Of a stretch of DNA of 64,000 bases, positions 1 through 9,510 are shown in pieces. This DNA comes from JAGTRP01 sp035255045. GTDB lineage: Bacteria > Pseudomonadota > Gammaproteobacteria > Burkholderiales > Rhodocyclaceae. Made by a program: the position numbers and the translations under genes. The notes under the pieces are model-generated. The model was not told where the DNA came from. It searched no databases and saw only the letters and a program-made list of their open reading frames with translations. The stretch covers positions 14,238 to 78,237 of the forward strand of contig DATFAA010000164.1 of assembly GCA_035255045.1 (NCBI GenBank), in the 5' to 3' direction. Positions within the stretch are counted from its first letter, which is position 1; each line of letters begins with the position of its first letter.

Positions 1-182
1 CCCGCTTCCGGGCAGCCGTCGGCGGGCCCATGCGCCGGCTCGTTCCGTCCCGCCGTGCGGGGTGAATTCCCGGGTCCGGCGGCCCCGGCCGGCCGCCGGC
101 AGCATTCCCGATTCCGAAAAATTTTTCCGCCTTTGAGAGGGCGGCGGCCCCGAACAGGCCGTTTGCCGGCGGTCCGGGCCTC

Positions 183-222
183 ATTTCCCGGGGAAATCAG
201 GTGGCATCGGGTTTGCTATACC
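183..222 (+). promoter_or_regulatory. inverted repeat and extended -10 promoter
   Basis: A 7+1+7 inverted repeat (ATTTCCC-G-GGGAAAT, 183-197) lies just upstream of TGCTATACC (215-222), which fits an extended -10 element. The repeat sits about where a -35 box would be, so it could be an operator for the membrane protein gene starting at 271. I see no gene I can support in the first 270 bases; the rest is GC-rich and featureless. The repeat is seen directly; its function is inferred. Confidence 0.35.
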
Positions 223-270
223 GCCCTGGATGACGCCATCTCATCCATGTGACTTATTACGGGAAACACC

Positions 271-1116
271 ATGTCCAGCCATTCCAGGACGGCACACCGA
301 GCTGCCGATCGCCGACTCCCGCCCCGGCGGGGCAATGCCAAGACCTTCGCCGTCAGCTCCATCGCCGGCGCCCTGCTGCTCTTCGGCTTCCATTCCTTCC
401 TGCAGGCCAGCGTCGCCAACCCGGCGGATGCCGGGCAACAGCGGCTGATCCCGGTTGCCAAGGCCAGCCCCCATGCCGGGCAGGGCGGCCACGCAGCCCC
501 GGGCCGCCAGGCCAAGGGCGACGCCGACCATGCCGGCGGCGGCCTGACCGCTATTTCCGCCGCCCTCGCGGACTTCTTCGGGGTGCCCAAGCCGCATCCT
601 GCAGACCAGACCGAGATGGTGACCAAACGCATCGCCCCCGTCGCCCGGTTCGAAACCGCCGGTTCCGAAGCGATGCCGACCGCGCCCGTGGAACCCGCTG
701 GCCAGGCCGCCGCATCCGCCACCCCGGCCGAGCCGGCAGCGGCCGCAGCCGCCAGCCCGGAAACGGCCCGGGCCCTGGTGGACGAATGGCTCCACGCCTG
801 GTCGGAGCGGGATGTGGACCGCTACCTGGGCGCCTACGGCGAAGGCTTCACCCCGGAGAACGGCCTGTCGCGCCAGGCCTGGGCCCAGTCCCGGCGGCAG
901 AAGATCGAGAGCCGGAAAAGCATCGCCGTCTCCATCCGCGACCTGAAGATCGAACCGGAGGGCGATAACCGCCTCGCCGTCCACTTCCTCCAGGACTACA
1001 CCGCCGACGGCTTCCACGAGGAGGGCACTCCCAAGCACCTGACCCTGGCCCTCGAAGCCGGCGCCTGGCGCATCGTCGCCGAAGCCAGCGGCGCCACCCC
1101 GGCCGCCTCGAAATAG
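271..1116 (+). CDS. membrane-anchored protein with C-terminal NTF2-like (Cds6-type) domain
   Basis: The 281-residue product has a basic N-terminus, one hydrophobic segment (about residues 25-45), then a long low-complexity linker rich in Ala, Pro and Gly (about 46-160). The C-terminal domain (about 163-275) starts with ETARALVDEWLHAWSERD, the usual opening of NTF2/SnoaL-like domains such as the tail of Cds6-family L,D-transpeptidase proteins. No transpeptidase catalytic domain is present, so it is probably a periplasmic binding or scaffold domain tethered to the inner membrane. It converges with the histidine kinase gene 15 bases downstream. The function is unknown; the fold call is moderately confident. 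Confidence 0.7.
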   Translation: MSSHSRTAHRAADRRLPPRRGNAKTFAVSSIAGALLLFGFHSFLQASVANPADAGQQRLIPVAKASPHAGQGGHAAPGRQAKGDADHAGGGLTAISAALADFFGVPKPHPADQTEMVTKRIAPVARFETAGSEAMPTAPVEPAGQAAASATPAEPAAAAAASPETARALVDEWLHAWSERDVDRYLGAYGEGFTPENGLSRQAWAQSRRQKIESRKSIAVSIRDLKIEPEGDNRLAVHFLQDYTADGFHEEGTPKHLTLALEAGAWRIVAEASGATPAASK

Positions 1117-1131
1117 GGTGCCGGGGCCCCG

Positions 1132-3804
1132 CTAGGCCGGGAGCTCGGCGAGCACGGGGCTGGGCAGCCCGGCCCCGGAGGCCGGTTCGCCGGCCAGGAT
1201 TTCGGCCAGGCGGGCAGCCAGGTCCTCGGGCTGGAAGGGTTTCTGGAGGACCATGACCCCTTCCGGGACGTCGGGGCGTTCGGCGTAGCCGGTGATCAGC
1301 AGCACCGGGACGTCCGCAGCCCGCCGCCGTATCTGCTGGATCAGCTCGGCGCCGTTCATGCCGGGCATGGCGTAGTCGGTCACCAGGGCGGCGATGCCCT
1401 CCGCCGCCTCCAGGGCGGCCAGTGCCGCGGCGCCGCTGCCGGCGTCGACCACGCGATAGCCGAGGGCTTCGATGGTGGCCTTGAGGGCGTCCCGGACCAG
1501 GGGGTTGTCGTCCACCAGCAGGACCGTGCTGCCATCGCCGGGCGGCAGCTCCTCGTCGGCCCGTAAGGCCTCGTCGGCCTGGGCCGCTGCGGAGGGCAGG
1601 TAGAGGGTCACTTCCGTGCCGCAGCCGGGCGCGCTGGCAATGGCCACGGCGCCGCCCGACTGGGCCGCCATGCCGTGCACCATGGACAGGCCGAGGCCCG
1701 TGCCCTTGCCGATCTCCTTGGTGGTGAAGAAGGGCTCGAAGACCCGGGACAGGGTCGCCGGATCCATGCCCGTCCCCGTATCCTGGACGCTGATCGCCAC
1801 GTAGGTTCCGACCGCCAGTTCCGGCGGGTGGGAGGCTTCGCCGCGGCGGACGACGGCCCGGGTCGCCCGCAGGGTCAGCAGGCCGCCGGTGGGCATGGCG
1901 TCCCGGGCGTTGATCGCCAGGTTGAGCAGGGCCGACTCGACCTGGGCCCGGTCGGCGAGGGCCGCCGGCGTACCCGGGTGGACTTCGAACACCACGCAGA
2001 TGCGGCCGCCCAGGGTACGTTCGATGATGGGCCCGATCTCGTCGAACAGCCGGTCCAGATCCACCGCCTCCGGCACCAGGGCCTGGCGGCCGGCGAAGGC
2101 GAGCATGGCCTTGGTCAGCTTGGCGCCGCTGTCGATGGCCTGCATGGCGGAATCGATGACCCGGGGCGGGGTGCCGGCGGGCAGCCGGCGCTCGACCACG
2201 TACAGGCAGCTGGCCAGGGCCTGGAGGATGTTGTTGAAGTCGTGGGCGACGCCGCCGGTGAGGCGGCCGATGGCTTCCATCTTCTGGGCCTGCGCCAATT
2301 GGGTGGTCCGTTCCTGCACCTGCCGTTCCAGGCTGGCATTCAACTCCGCGAGGGCTGTCTGGGCTTCCTTGAGGGCCGTGATGTTTTCCGCGAACAGCAG
2401 GCATCCGCCGATTTCGCCGTCGGCGGTCAGCCACGGCTCCATGCGCCAGCGCACCCAGTCGGTGCGGCCGTCCTTCCTCGGGAACGGATCGGCGTCGCAG
2501 CCCTGGGTCTTGCCTGCCAGGACCCTGGCGTGGATATCGCGCCAACGCTGGCAAATCTCGGGAAAGACCTCGTAATGGGATTTGCCGACCAGCTCATGAG
2601 GTTCCCAGGGCAACCCATAGTCGGCGATCAGGCGGCGGGAGGCCGCCATGTAGCGCATGTCGGTGTCGAACATGGCGATGGCGGCGGGCGCCCCTTCGAT
2701 GAAGAGGGAGAGCTGGATTTCCCGTTCGTTCAAGGCGGCCGTGCGCTCCGCCAGCAGGCGGCCGGCTTCGCCCATGGCCGCCGCCACCTCGGCCGCTTCC
2801 TTGACCTCCACCGAGGGCAGCGCGACGGGCTCGCCGGCACCCAGGGACAAGGCCGGCGCCACCAGGGCCCGGATCGATCGGGAAATCTTCGCTCCCACGA
2901 ACCACGCCAGGGCCAGGCCGACGGCGAACAGGCCGGCGACGCCGAGGGCCAGCAGGGAGAGGGTGCGGGTCAGTGCCGCTCCGAGCTTCTCCCTGGAAAT
3001 CCCGATGGCGACGCTCCACCCCGTCATCGGCGAGCGCCTGTAGACGGACACCACGGGCTCGCCGTCGGTGGTGACGTTTTCGAAGAATCCCTCGTCGGAC
3101 TCGCCCAGGCGCTTGAGGAGCCCGGGCGAGGCTTTCCTGCCGATCCGTTCGGCTTCGCCCCGGGTACGGGTGACCACCGTGCCGGTGCTGTCGAGGATGA
3201 CCGAGACCCGGTCCGCCGGCTGGCGCTGGGCAAGCAGGATGCCGTTGAATTCCTCCGGCAGGATGCTGATGGTCAGGGCATAGGCGACTTTGCCGCTTAC
3301 GGTGACGGGTACTCCGACCGACACGATCGGGCTGCCCCGCACCCGTCCCGAGTAGAGGTCGGAGACGGCGGGCCTGCCGGTGTCGAAGATGGTGCGGATC
3401 AGTTCCGGGCTGCCATGGGGCGGCAGGGGCTGCCCGAAGTCCCTGAGGGTATTGATGATCTGCTGGCCGGCCGGGTCGGCCAGGGACACGGTGCCCGGCA
3501 GCCCGGTCTGCTCGAGGGTGCGCCGCGCCTGCCGGTAGAACTTCGGGAAGTCGCCTTCGGCCAGGGCGTCGGCGGACGCCAGCCCCTGGGCCAGGGCCTG
3601 GGCCTTCAGGATCTTGTTGTCCACGGCCTGGCTGAGGGCGCGTGCCGTCTGCAGGGTGTCCTTGGAAATCTCGTCGCGGCCCTCGCGGTAATCCAGGATG
3701 AGGAGGGTGACGGCGCCGACCACCCCCGGCAGCAGGCAGGCCAACAGCAGATAGATGAGGAAGCTTCGTACCGAAGGGCGGTTCAGGATTGGTCCGGTCA
3801 TCAT
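1132..3804 (-). CDS. hybrid sensor histidine kinase (dCache-PAS-HisKA-HATPase-REC)
   Basis: The 890-residue inner-membrane sensor kinase has TM1 at about 13-36, an extracytoplasmic dCache-like region (about 40-275), TM2 at about 278-302, a linker, a PAS domain (about 361-468), HisKA with phospho-accepting His521 in GGVAHDFNN, a HATPase domain with GTGLGL (about 705) and a C-terminal receiver with Asp810 in VTDYAMPGMNG. The frame opens further upstream, but the start at the tandem ATGs at 3804/3801 is chosen because TM1 and an AAAGG motif sit there. The receiver at the C-terminus suggests internal phosphotransfer. No separate response regulator lies beside it, so the target is unknown. Small organic ligands are typical for dCache domains. 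Confidence 0.9.
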   Translation of the reverse strand: MMTGPILNRPSVRSFLIYLLLACLLPGVVGAVTLLILDYREGRDEISKDTLQTARALSQAVDNKILKAQALAQGLASADALAEGDFPKFYRQARRTLEQTGLPGTVSLADPAGQQIINTLRDFGQPLPPHGSPELIRTIFDTGRPAVSDLYSGRVRGSPIVSVGVPVTVSGKVAYALTISILPEEFNGILLAQRQPADRVSVILDSTGTVVTRTRGEAERIGRKASPGLLKRLGESDEGFFENVTTDGEPVVSVYRRSPMTGWSVAIGISREKLGAALTRTLSLLALGVAGLFAVGLALAWFVGAKISRSIRALVAPALSLGAGEPVALPSVEVKEAAEVAAAMGEAGRLLAERTAALNEREIQLSLFIEGAPAAIAMFDTDMRYMAASRRLIADYGLPWEPHELVGKSHYEVFPEICQRWRDIHARVLAGKTQGCDADPFPRKDGRTDWVRWRMEPWLTADGEIGGCLLFAENITALKEAQTALAELNASLERQVQERTTQLAQAQKMEAIGRLTGGVAHDFNNILQALASCLYVVERRLPAGTPPRVIDSAMQAIDSGAKLTKAMLAFAGRQALVPEAVDLDRLFDEIGPIIERTLGGRICVVFEVHPGTPAALADRAQVESALLNLAINARDAMPTGGLLTLRATRAVVRRGEASHPPELAVGTYVAISVQDTGTGMDPATLSRVFEPFFTTKEIGKGTGLGLSMVHGMAAQSGGAVAIASAPGCGTEVTLYLPSAAAQADEALRADEELPPGDGSTVLLVDDNPLVRDALKATIEALGYRVVDAGSGAAALAALEAAEGIAALVTDYAMPGMNGAELIQQIRRRAADVPVLLITGYAERPDVPEGVMVLQKPFQPEDLAARLAEILAGEPASGAGLPSPVLAELPA

Positions 3805-4083
3805 GCCTTTGTCAAGCAAGAATCCGGCCGATAATCCCGGATGGCCCGCCGCGTCGTCATAAGCCACGGACGATACAGGAAAATGTCTGTTCCCGGCCCT
3901 TTCCGGAGGACGCGAAAAGTTTCTACCGATTGGGAATATCCGTCCGGCATTCCCGGGTGCGGGGATTGGAAAGGAGCAATTCACCCGAGGTCCGCTGCCT
4001 ATTCTCCTGTCGCGAATGGCGGAACTGCCGGGCCCGCTCGCTGCCTGATGTCATGGAATCCACCAGCAAAGGGGAGTGCCGCC

Positions 4084-5331
4084 ATGACCAGGGAAAAGAC
4101 ATCGCAGCAGGCAGAGCCATCCTCCGCCGGGGGACGGCGCCGATTTCTCCAGGCAGCCGGCGCCCTCGGCGGCCTCGCCCTTCTTGGCCGCAGCGCCGCT
4201 GCCGAGAAATCCGTCGAGCTGCCCATGGCCAACGGCGGGCGGCAGCTCGCCACCTATCCCCAGAAGCGCGAACTCATCCTGATGACGGCGAGGCCCGTCC
4301 AGCTCGAGACGCCGATGGAGGTCTTCAACACAGGGGCCTTCACTCCCAATGACGCCTTCTTCGTCCGCTGGCATCTCTCGGGCATGCCCTTGAGCATCGA
4401 CGGCGACGCCTTCCGGATCAAGGTCGGCGGACTGGTCAGGCAGCCCCTGGAACTCAGCATCGCCGACCTGCGCAACAACTTCGAGGCGGTGGAGGTGGCC
4501 GCCGTCTGCCAGTGCTCGGGCAACAGCCGCGGCTTCTTCAATCCCCGGGTGGCCGGTGGCGAATGGGGCAACGGCGCCATGGGCAACGCCCTGTGGCGGG
4601 GCGTGCGGCTGCGGGACATCCTGGACAAGGCGGGCGTTTCTCCCGGTGCCGTCCAGGTCCGGTTCAACGGCGCCGACAATCCGGTGGTGCCGGCCACCCC
4701 GGATTTCATCAAAGCCCTCGACCTGGACGTCGCCCGGCGCGACGAGGTGATCGTCGCCTACGCCATGAACGGCGAGGCCCTGCCGCTCCTCAACGGTTTC
4801 CCGGTGCGCCTGGTGGTGCCGGGCTGGTACGCCACCTACTGGGTCAAGATGCTGGATTCCATCGAGGTCATCGACCGGGAGGACGACAACTTCTGGATGA
4901 AGACCGCCTACCGCATCCCCAAGAACGACTGCGCCTGCATGCAGCCGGGGGAGCAGGGGGTCAAGACCGTGCCCATCAACCGCCTGACCGTGCGCTCCTT
5001 CATCACCAGCCTGGCCGACGGGGCCCGGGTGAGGGCAGGGCGCCCTCTGGAGGTGAAGGGCATTGCCTTCGACGGCGGCTACGGCATCGCCCGGGTGCTG
5101 TTCAGCAGCGACGGGGGAGGAACCTGGAGCCAGGCCGAGCTCGGCAAGGACCATGGCAAATACGCCTTCCGCGAGTGGCGCGCGCCCTTCGCGCCGAAGG
5201 CCGGCCGCAGCTACCGGCTGACCTGCCTGGCGGTGAACAACATCGGCGAGTCGCAACGCTTCGAGCCGCGTTGGAACCCGGCGGGCTACATGCGCAATGT
5301 GGTCGAGACCGTCCGCGTGACGGCGGCCTGA
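4084..5331 (+). CDS. sorA: SorA-like sulfite dehydrogenase, molybdopterin subunit
   Basis: The 415-residue periplasmic molybdoenzyme of the sulfite oxidase family would oxidise sulfite to sulfate and pass electrons to cytochrome c. A Tat signal is clear (RRRFLQAAGALGG, about residues 19-31). The Mo-pterin domain carries the conserved cysteine in CSGNSR (Cys144; another Cys at 142). The C-terminal part (about 300-415) is the Ig-like dimerisation domain. The start is the ATG after GGGGAG at about 4070. A small cytochrome c gene follows after 11 bases, the sorA-sorB arrangement known from Starkeya. The related MsrP/YedY reductases pair with a haem membrane protein instead, so SorA is the better call. 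Confidence 0.85.
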   Translation: MTREKTSQQAEPSSAGGRRRFLQAAGALGGLALLGRSAAAEKSVELPMANGGRQLATYPQKRELILMTARPVQLETPMEVFNTGAFTPNDAFFVRWHLSGMPLSIDGDAFRIKVGGLVRQPLELSIADLRNNFEAVEVAAVCQCSGNSRGFFNPRVAGGEWGNGAMGNALWRGVRLRDILDKAGVSPGAVQVRFNGADNPVVPATPDFIKALDLDVARRDEVIVAYAMNGEALPLLNGFPVRLVVPGWYATYWVKMLDSIEVIDREDDNFWMKTAYRIPKNDCACMQPGEQGVKTVPINRLTVRSFITSLADGARVRAGRPLEVKGIAFDGGYGIARVLFSSDGGGTWSQAELGKDHGKYAFREWRAPFAPKAGRSYRLTCLAVNNIGESQRFEPRWNPAGYMRNVVETVRVTAA

Positions 5332-5342
5332 GGAGTCGAACC

Positions 5343-5675
5343 ATGGAAAAGCCCATCCTGCGGCCGTGGCTGGCCGGCCTCATCGCCCTGGTCGTTAGCC
5401 TGCCTGCCGCGGCGGCCGGAACGCCGGGCACGGTCACCGTCAAGCTGCCCGACGAAACCGCCCGCTTCAAGCCGGGCCCGGGGGTCGAGACGGCGGCCAG
5501 GAACTGCACCCTGTGCCATTCGGCCGACTACATCTACATGCAGCCGCCCCTGTCCAGGGCCCAGTGGCAGGGAGAAGTCACCAAGATGAGGAAGGTATAC
5601 GGCGCCCCCATCGAGGAACGGGACACGGACGCCATCGTCGGCTACCTCCTGTCCCAGAACGGCAAGCCTGAATAG
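5343..5675 (+). CDS. sorB: SorB-like cytochrome c subunit of sulfite dehydrogenase
   Basis: The 110-residue product has an N-terminal signal peptide (about residues 1-26) and a single CTLCH haem c attachment motif. Downstream methionines in MQPPL or KMRK could supply the axial ligand. Its size and its position directly behind the molybdenum subunit match SorB, the electron acceptor that passes sulfite electrons to the respiratory chain. The gene is translated from an ATG 11 bases after the sorA stop, so the two are surely one transcript. Identity rests mainly on context, because small monohaem cytochromes diverge fast. Confidence 0.8.
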   Translation: MEKPILRPWLAGLIALVVSLPAAAAGTPGTVTVKLPDETARFKPGPGVETAARNCTLCHSADYIYMQPPLSRAQWQGEVTKMRKVYGAPIEERDTDAIVGYLLSQNGKPE

Positions 5676-5775
5676 GGGCCAGGCCCCTGGGTGCCGCGGA
5701 CACGCTTTCCCTGCCGAGCCGGGTCGCCAGCCGGCATAATCCGGCTGATCTTCCCGAACCTAGCGAGATGCGACC

Positions 5776-6801
5776 ATGAATTCCCTGTCGAAAACCCGCC
5801 TCTCCATGCTCGACCTCGTGGCCGTGCGCGAGGGCGGTACCGTGGCCGAGGCCCTGGCCATCGCCGTGCGCACCGCCCGGCACGTGGAGTCCCTCGGCTT
5901 CACCCGCTATTGGCTGGCCGAGCACCACAACATGCCGGGCATCGCCAGCTCCGCCACCGCCGTGCTGATCGGCCACATCGCCGGCGCCACCAGCCGAATC
6001 CGAGTCGGCTCCGGCGGCATCATGCTGCCCAACCATGCGCCCCTGGTGGTGGCCGAAGCCTTCGGCACCCTGGCCGAACTCTATCCGGGCCGCATCGACC
6101 TGGGCCTGGGCCGGGCTCCGGGGACGGACCAGCCCACCATGCGGGCCCTGCGCCGGGGGCGGGTGGAAACCGAGCAGGATTTCCCCCGGGAGGTGGCCGA
6201 GGTGCAGCAGCTGCTGGCGCCACCCGAGCCGGGCCAGCCCATCGTCGCCACCCCCGGCGCCGGCACCCAGGTCCCCATCTGGATACTGGGGTCCAGCCTC
6301 TTCTCGGCCCGCCTGGCGGCCCAGCGCGGCCTGCCCTACGCCTTCGCCTCCCACTTCGCGCCGGCCCGGCTGCTGGACGCCATCGACACCTACCGCCGCA
6401 ATTTCGAGCCTTCCGCCGTCCTGGACCGGCCCTACGTCATGATCGGCGTGCCCCTCGTCGCCGCGCCCAGCGACGAGGAAGCCGAATACCTGGCGAGCAG
6501 CACCTACCAGCGGGTGCTCGGCATCCTGCGGGGCGACCGCCGGCCGCTGCCGCCGCCGGTGGCCAACTACCTGGCCGGCCTGCATGCCCAGGAGCGGGTG
6601 GCGGTGGACGATTTCCTGGGGGCCGCCGTCGTCGGCAGCCCCGAGACGGTGCGCGAGGGACTCGCTTCCTTGCAGCAGGCGACCGAGGCGGACGAGATGA
6701 TCCTGGTCTGCGACATCTTCGACCCCGAACTGCGCCTGCGCTCCCTGACCATTGCCGCCGAAGCCGTCGGCCCGGGCCCGGCGACGGTTAAGATTTCCTA
6801 A
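5776..6801 (+). CDS. luciferase-like flavin-dependent monooxygenase (LLM class)
   Basis: The 341-residue protein of the bacterial luciferase superfamily shows the MsnO8-type opening LSMLDLVAVREG, the YWLAEHHNMPGIASS segment and the GGIMLPNHAPLVVAE segment typical of the family. These proteins are FMNH2-dependent monooxygenases or reductases; the substrate cannot be told from sequence. It stands alone, about 100 bases after sorB, and is followed by a strong intrinsic terminator. Family assignment is firm; the physiological role is not known. Confidence 0.85.
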   Translation: MNSLSKTRLSMLDLVAVREGGTVAEALAIAVRTARHVESLGFTRYWLAEHHNMPGIASSATAVLIGHIAGATSRIRVGSGGIMLPNHAPLVVAEAFGTLAELYPGRIDLGLGRAPGTDQPTMRALRRGRVETEQDFPREVAEVQQLLAPPEPGQPIVATPGAGTQVPIWILGSSLFSARLAAQRGLPYAFASHFAPARLLDAIDTYRRNFEPSAVLDRPYVMIGVPLVAAPSDEEAEYLASSTYQRVLGILRGDRRPLPPPVANYLAGLHAQERVAVDDFLGAAVVGSPETVREGLASLQQATEADEMILVCDIFDPELRLRSLTIAAEAVGPGPATVKIS

Positions 6802-6896
6802 TCCGTCAGGCAAGGAAATATCGTTGGTAAGGCGGGGGATCGGTGACTACATTGTGATTTCTCCTTCTGCAAGAGCAGTTCCACTCGGTATCCTTT

Positions 6897-6921
6897 GCCC
6901 GCCCCGCGCGGGCATTTTTTT
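6897..6921 (+). terminator. rho-independent terminator
   Basis: The stem GCCCGC/GCGGGC with a 5-base loop is followed by A and a run of seven T. It lies about 95 bases after the monooxygenase gene and ahead of the penicillin-binding protein gene, so it separates the two transcripts. Confidence 0.8.
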
Positions 6922-7041
6922 GCCGGCGCCGCCGCCCATCGTTCCGCCCGCGGCCATGCTATCCTCTCGGCTCTCCGTGACGGACTGCCGGGGCCGCCCG
7001 CTCGTGGCGCCTGAACTCCTCTAAATCGTGATTACTGTCTG

Positions 7042-9387
7042 ATGAAACCGGCGCTGCCGCAGATCAAGCAGGCGGTCGCCGACCTGCTGGCCCGCCTCCG
7101 GCGCCCCACCCGGCGCGAACTGGCCTGGTCCCTGGCCGCCGGGCCGGCCCTGCTGCTGCTGTACGTGCTCATCCTGATTCCCTTCACCCCGGGGATCAGC
7201 GACATCCGCAAGGCCAAGTCCGAGCAGCCCGCCGTCGTGCTTTCGGCCGACGGCAAGGAGCTGGCCGCCTTCAAGCGCTCCAACCACGAGTGGGTCAAGC
7301 TGGAGACCATTTCCCCTTACGTGGTGGATGCCCTCATCGCTACCGAGGACCACCGCTTCTTCGAGCATCACGGCCTCGACTGGCGGCGCACCGCCGCCGC
7401 TGCGCTCAATACCTTCTCCGGCGACCGCCAGGGCGGCTCGACCCTGACCCAGCAGCTCGCCCGCAACCTCTACCCGGAAGACATCGGGCGCGCCCCGACC
7501 CTGACCCGCAAGATCAAGGAGGCCATCACCGCCCTCAAGATCGAAGCCCTGTACACCAAGCGGGAAATTCTCGAGACCTACCTCAATACGGTGCCCTTCC
7601 TCTACAACGCCTTCGGCATCGAGATGGCGGCCCGCACCTATTTCGGCAAGTCCGCCCACGAGTTGGACATCGCCGAGAGCGCCACCCTGGTCGGCATGCT
7701 CAAGGGCAACAGCTACTACAACCCGGTGCTCAATCCGGACCGTTCCCTGCAGCGCCGCAACACCGTGCTGGCCCAGATGGTCAAGCGCGACAAGCTGGCC
7801 CCGGCCCGGTTCGAGTCCCTGAAGAAGCGCCCCCTGCGCATCGATTTCGAGCGCCAGACCGAGCCGCCGGGAGCGGCGCCCCACTTCGTCCAGCAGGTGC
7901 GCAAGTGGCTGATCGCCTGGGCGGACAGCAACGACTACAACATCTACGCCGACGGGCTGGTGGTGCGCACCACCCTGGATTCCCGCCTGCAGGCCCTGGC
8001 CAACCGCGCCGTGGCCCGCCAGACCAGCCAGCTGCAGGCCGTGGCCGACGCGGCCTGGGGGGGGCGTACGGGCTGGAATCCCGGCAAGGAGCCGGTCCTG
8101 GCCTTCATCCGGGAGACGGCCGACTACCGGGCGGCCCGGGACTCGGGGCTGGGCGACGAGGAGGCTCTGAAGAAGCTGCAGGCCGACGCCGCCTTCCAGC
8201 GCGCCCTGCGCCAGCAGAAGGTCCGGGTCCAGGCCGGCTTCCTGGCCATCGACCCGCGCGATGGCCAGGTCAAGGCCTGGGTGGGCAGCCGGGATTTCAG
8301 CCAGGATGCCTTCGACCACGTCCAGCAGGCCCGGCGCCAGCCGGGTTCCACCTTCAAACCCTTCGTCTACGGCGCCGCCTTCCAGAAGGGAGCCAGCCCG
8401 GACGACACCTTCGTGGACCAGGCGGTGGAGATCCAGCTCGCCGGCGGCGAGGTCTGGCGCCCCGCCGACGAGGGCGCCCCGAGCGGCCGCCCGGTCACCC
8501 TGCGGGACGGCCTGGCCTACTCGCGGAACCGGATCACGGCCCAGCTGGTGCAGCAGGTCGGCCCGGCCAGGGTAGCCAAGCTGGCCCGCGCCATGGGGGT
8601 GCGCCAGAGCAGCCTGGAAGCGGTGCCCTCCCTGGCCCTGGGCACCAGCCCGGTGACCCTGAGGGAAATGGTGTCGGCCTACGGCACCATCGCCAACGGC
8701 GGGAACTATGTCGAACCGCTGCTGGTGACCCGCATCGAGGACCGCAACGGCCACGTGCTGGCGGAGTTCGCCCCGGCCGAGCCCGAGTCCGTCCTGGCGC
8801 CCGAGGTGGCCCATACCCTGGTCGACGTCATGCGCGACGTCATCAACCGGGGCACCGGCACCGGCATCCGCAACCGCTTCGGCATCCGCGCCGATGTGGC
8901 CGGCAAGACCGGCACCACCCAGGACAATGCCGACGGCTGGTTCATTCTCATGCATCCGGAACTGGTGGCGGGAGCCTGGGTGGGGTTCAACGACAGCCGG
9001 GTGACCCTGCGCAGCGATTACTGGGGGCAGGGCGCCCACAGCGCCCTGCCTATCGTCGGCGACTTCTTTCAGCATTCCCTGCGGTCCCGCCTGGTAGCTC
9101 CGGGGGCCCGCTTCCCGGCGCCGCCGGAGGGCCTCTGGGACCGCCTGGTGGATGGCGTCCGGGGCTGGTTCCATGGCTTCTTCGCCGCGGATCCGGCCCC
9201 GGTGACGGCGCCCGAGCCGCGCCGGGCCCAGCCCCCGGCCGAGCCCATGCAGCCGCGCCCGCTGGAGTCGGACAAATCCGAGTCTCTCTCCCTTCCTCCC
9301 GCGGACCCGGACCTGCCCTCCGGTCCGGCCGACCCCGGGGCGCCCGCCCCGGACCTGTTCCGCACCATCTCGCCCCCGACCTCATAG
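7042..9387 (+). CDS. class A penicillin-binding protein (bifunctional transglycosylase/transpeptidase)
   Basis: The 781-residue peptidoglycan synthase has one N-terminal TM (about 28-47), a GT51 transglycosylase domain with catalytic Glu102 in ATEDHRFFEHHG, and a transpeptidase domain with Ser436 in PGSTFKP (SxxK), the SRN motif and Lys622 in KTGT. Polymerisation and cross-linking take place in the periplasm. The C-terminal tail (about 715-781) is Pro-rich and low complexity. The catalytic motifs resemble PBP1A/PbpG-type proteins, but the protein is compact and lacks the OB-fold insert size of E. coli PBP1A, so no gene symbol is given. Confidence 0.93.
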   Translation: MKPALPQIKQAVADLLARLRRPTRRELAWSLAAGPALLLLYVLILIPFTPGISDIRKAKSEQPAVVLSADGKELAAFKRSNHEWVKLETISPYVVDALIATEDHRFFEHHGLDWRRTAAAALNTFSGDRQGGSTLTQQLARNLYPEDIGRAPTLTRKIKEAITALKIEALYTKREILETYLNTVPFLYNAFGIEMAARTYFGKSAHELDIAESATLVGMLKGNSYYNPVLNPDRSLQRRNTVLAQMVKRDKLAPARFESLKKRPLRIDFERQTEPPGAAPHFVQQVRKWLIAWADSNDYNIYADGLVVRTTLDSRLQALANRAVARQTSQLQAVADAAWGGRTGWNPGKEPVLAFIRETADYRAARDSGLGDEEALKKLQADAAFQRALRQQKVRVQAGFLAIDPRDGQVKAWVGSRDFSQDAFDHVQQARRQPGSTFKPFVYGAAFQKGASPDDTFVDQAVEIQLAGGEVWRPADEGAPSGRPVTLRDGLAYSRNRITAQLVQQVGPARVAKLARAMGVRQSSLEAVPSLALGTSPVTLREMVSAYGTIANGGNYVEPLLVTRIEDRNGHVLAEFAPAEPESVLAPEVAHTLVDVMRDVINRGTGTGIRNRFGIRADVAGKTGTTQDNADGWFILMHPELVAGAWVGFNDSRVTLRSDYWGQGAHSALPIVGDFFQHSLRSRLVAPGARFPAPPEGLWDRLVDGVRGWFHGFFAADPAPVTAPEPRRAQPPAEPMQPRPLESDKSESLSLPPADPDLPSGPADPGAPAPDLFRTISPPTS

Positions 9388-9460
9388 GCCGTTCCGGCCT
9401 GCCCGGCGGCCGTACGGCGTGACATATCCTTCGAAATTACCGAAGCGAAATCGGTGAAAC

Positions 9461-9480
9461 GTCCGCTATATTTTGCGGAC
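9461..9480 (+). promoter_or_regulatory. inverted repeat around a -10-like element
   Basis: GTCCGC-TATATTTT-GCGGAC is a 6-base inverted repeat whose loop contains TATATT, a good -10 candidate for the YccA-like gene that starts 31 bases further on. It could be an operator or a 5' UTR hairpin. No convincing -35 box was seen. Confidence 0.35.
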
Positions 9481-9510
9481 TAACACATGAGGTCCCACAA
9501 GGAGGAAGCC

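Noticed and set aside
7021..9174. Long open frame antisense to the penicillin-binding protein gene
   Set aside because: It is an antisense shadow. The plus-strand product has all catalytic motifs of a class A PBP, while the antisense translation has none.
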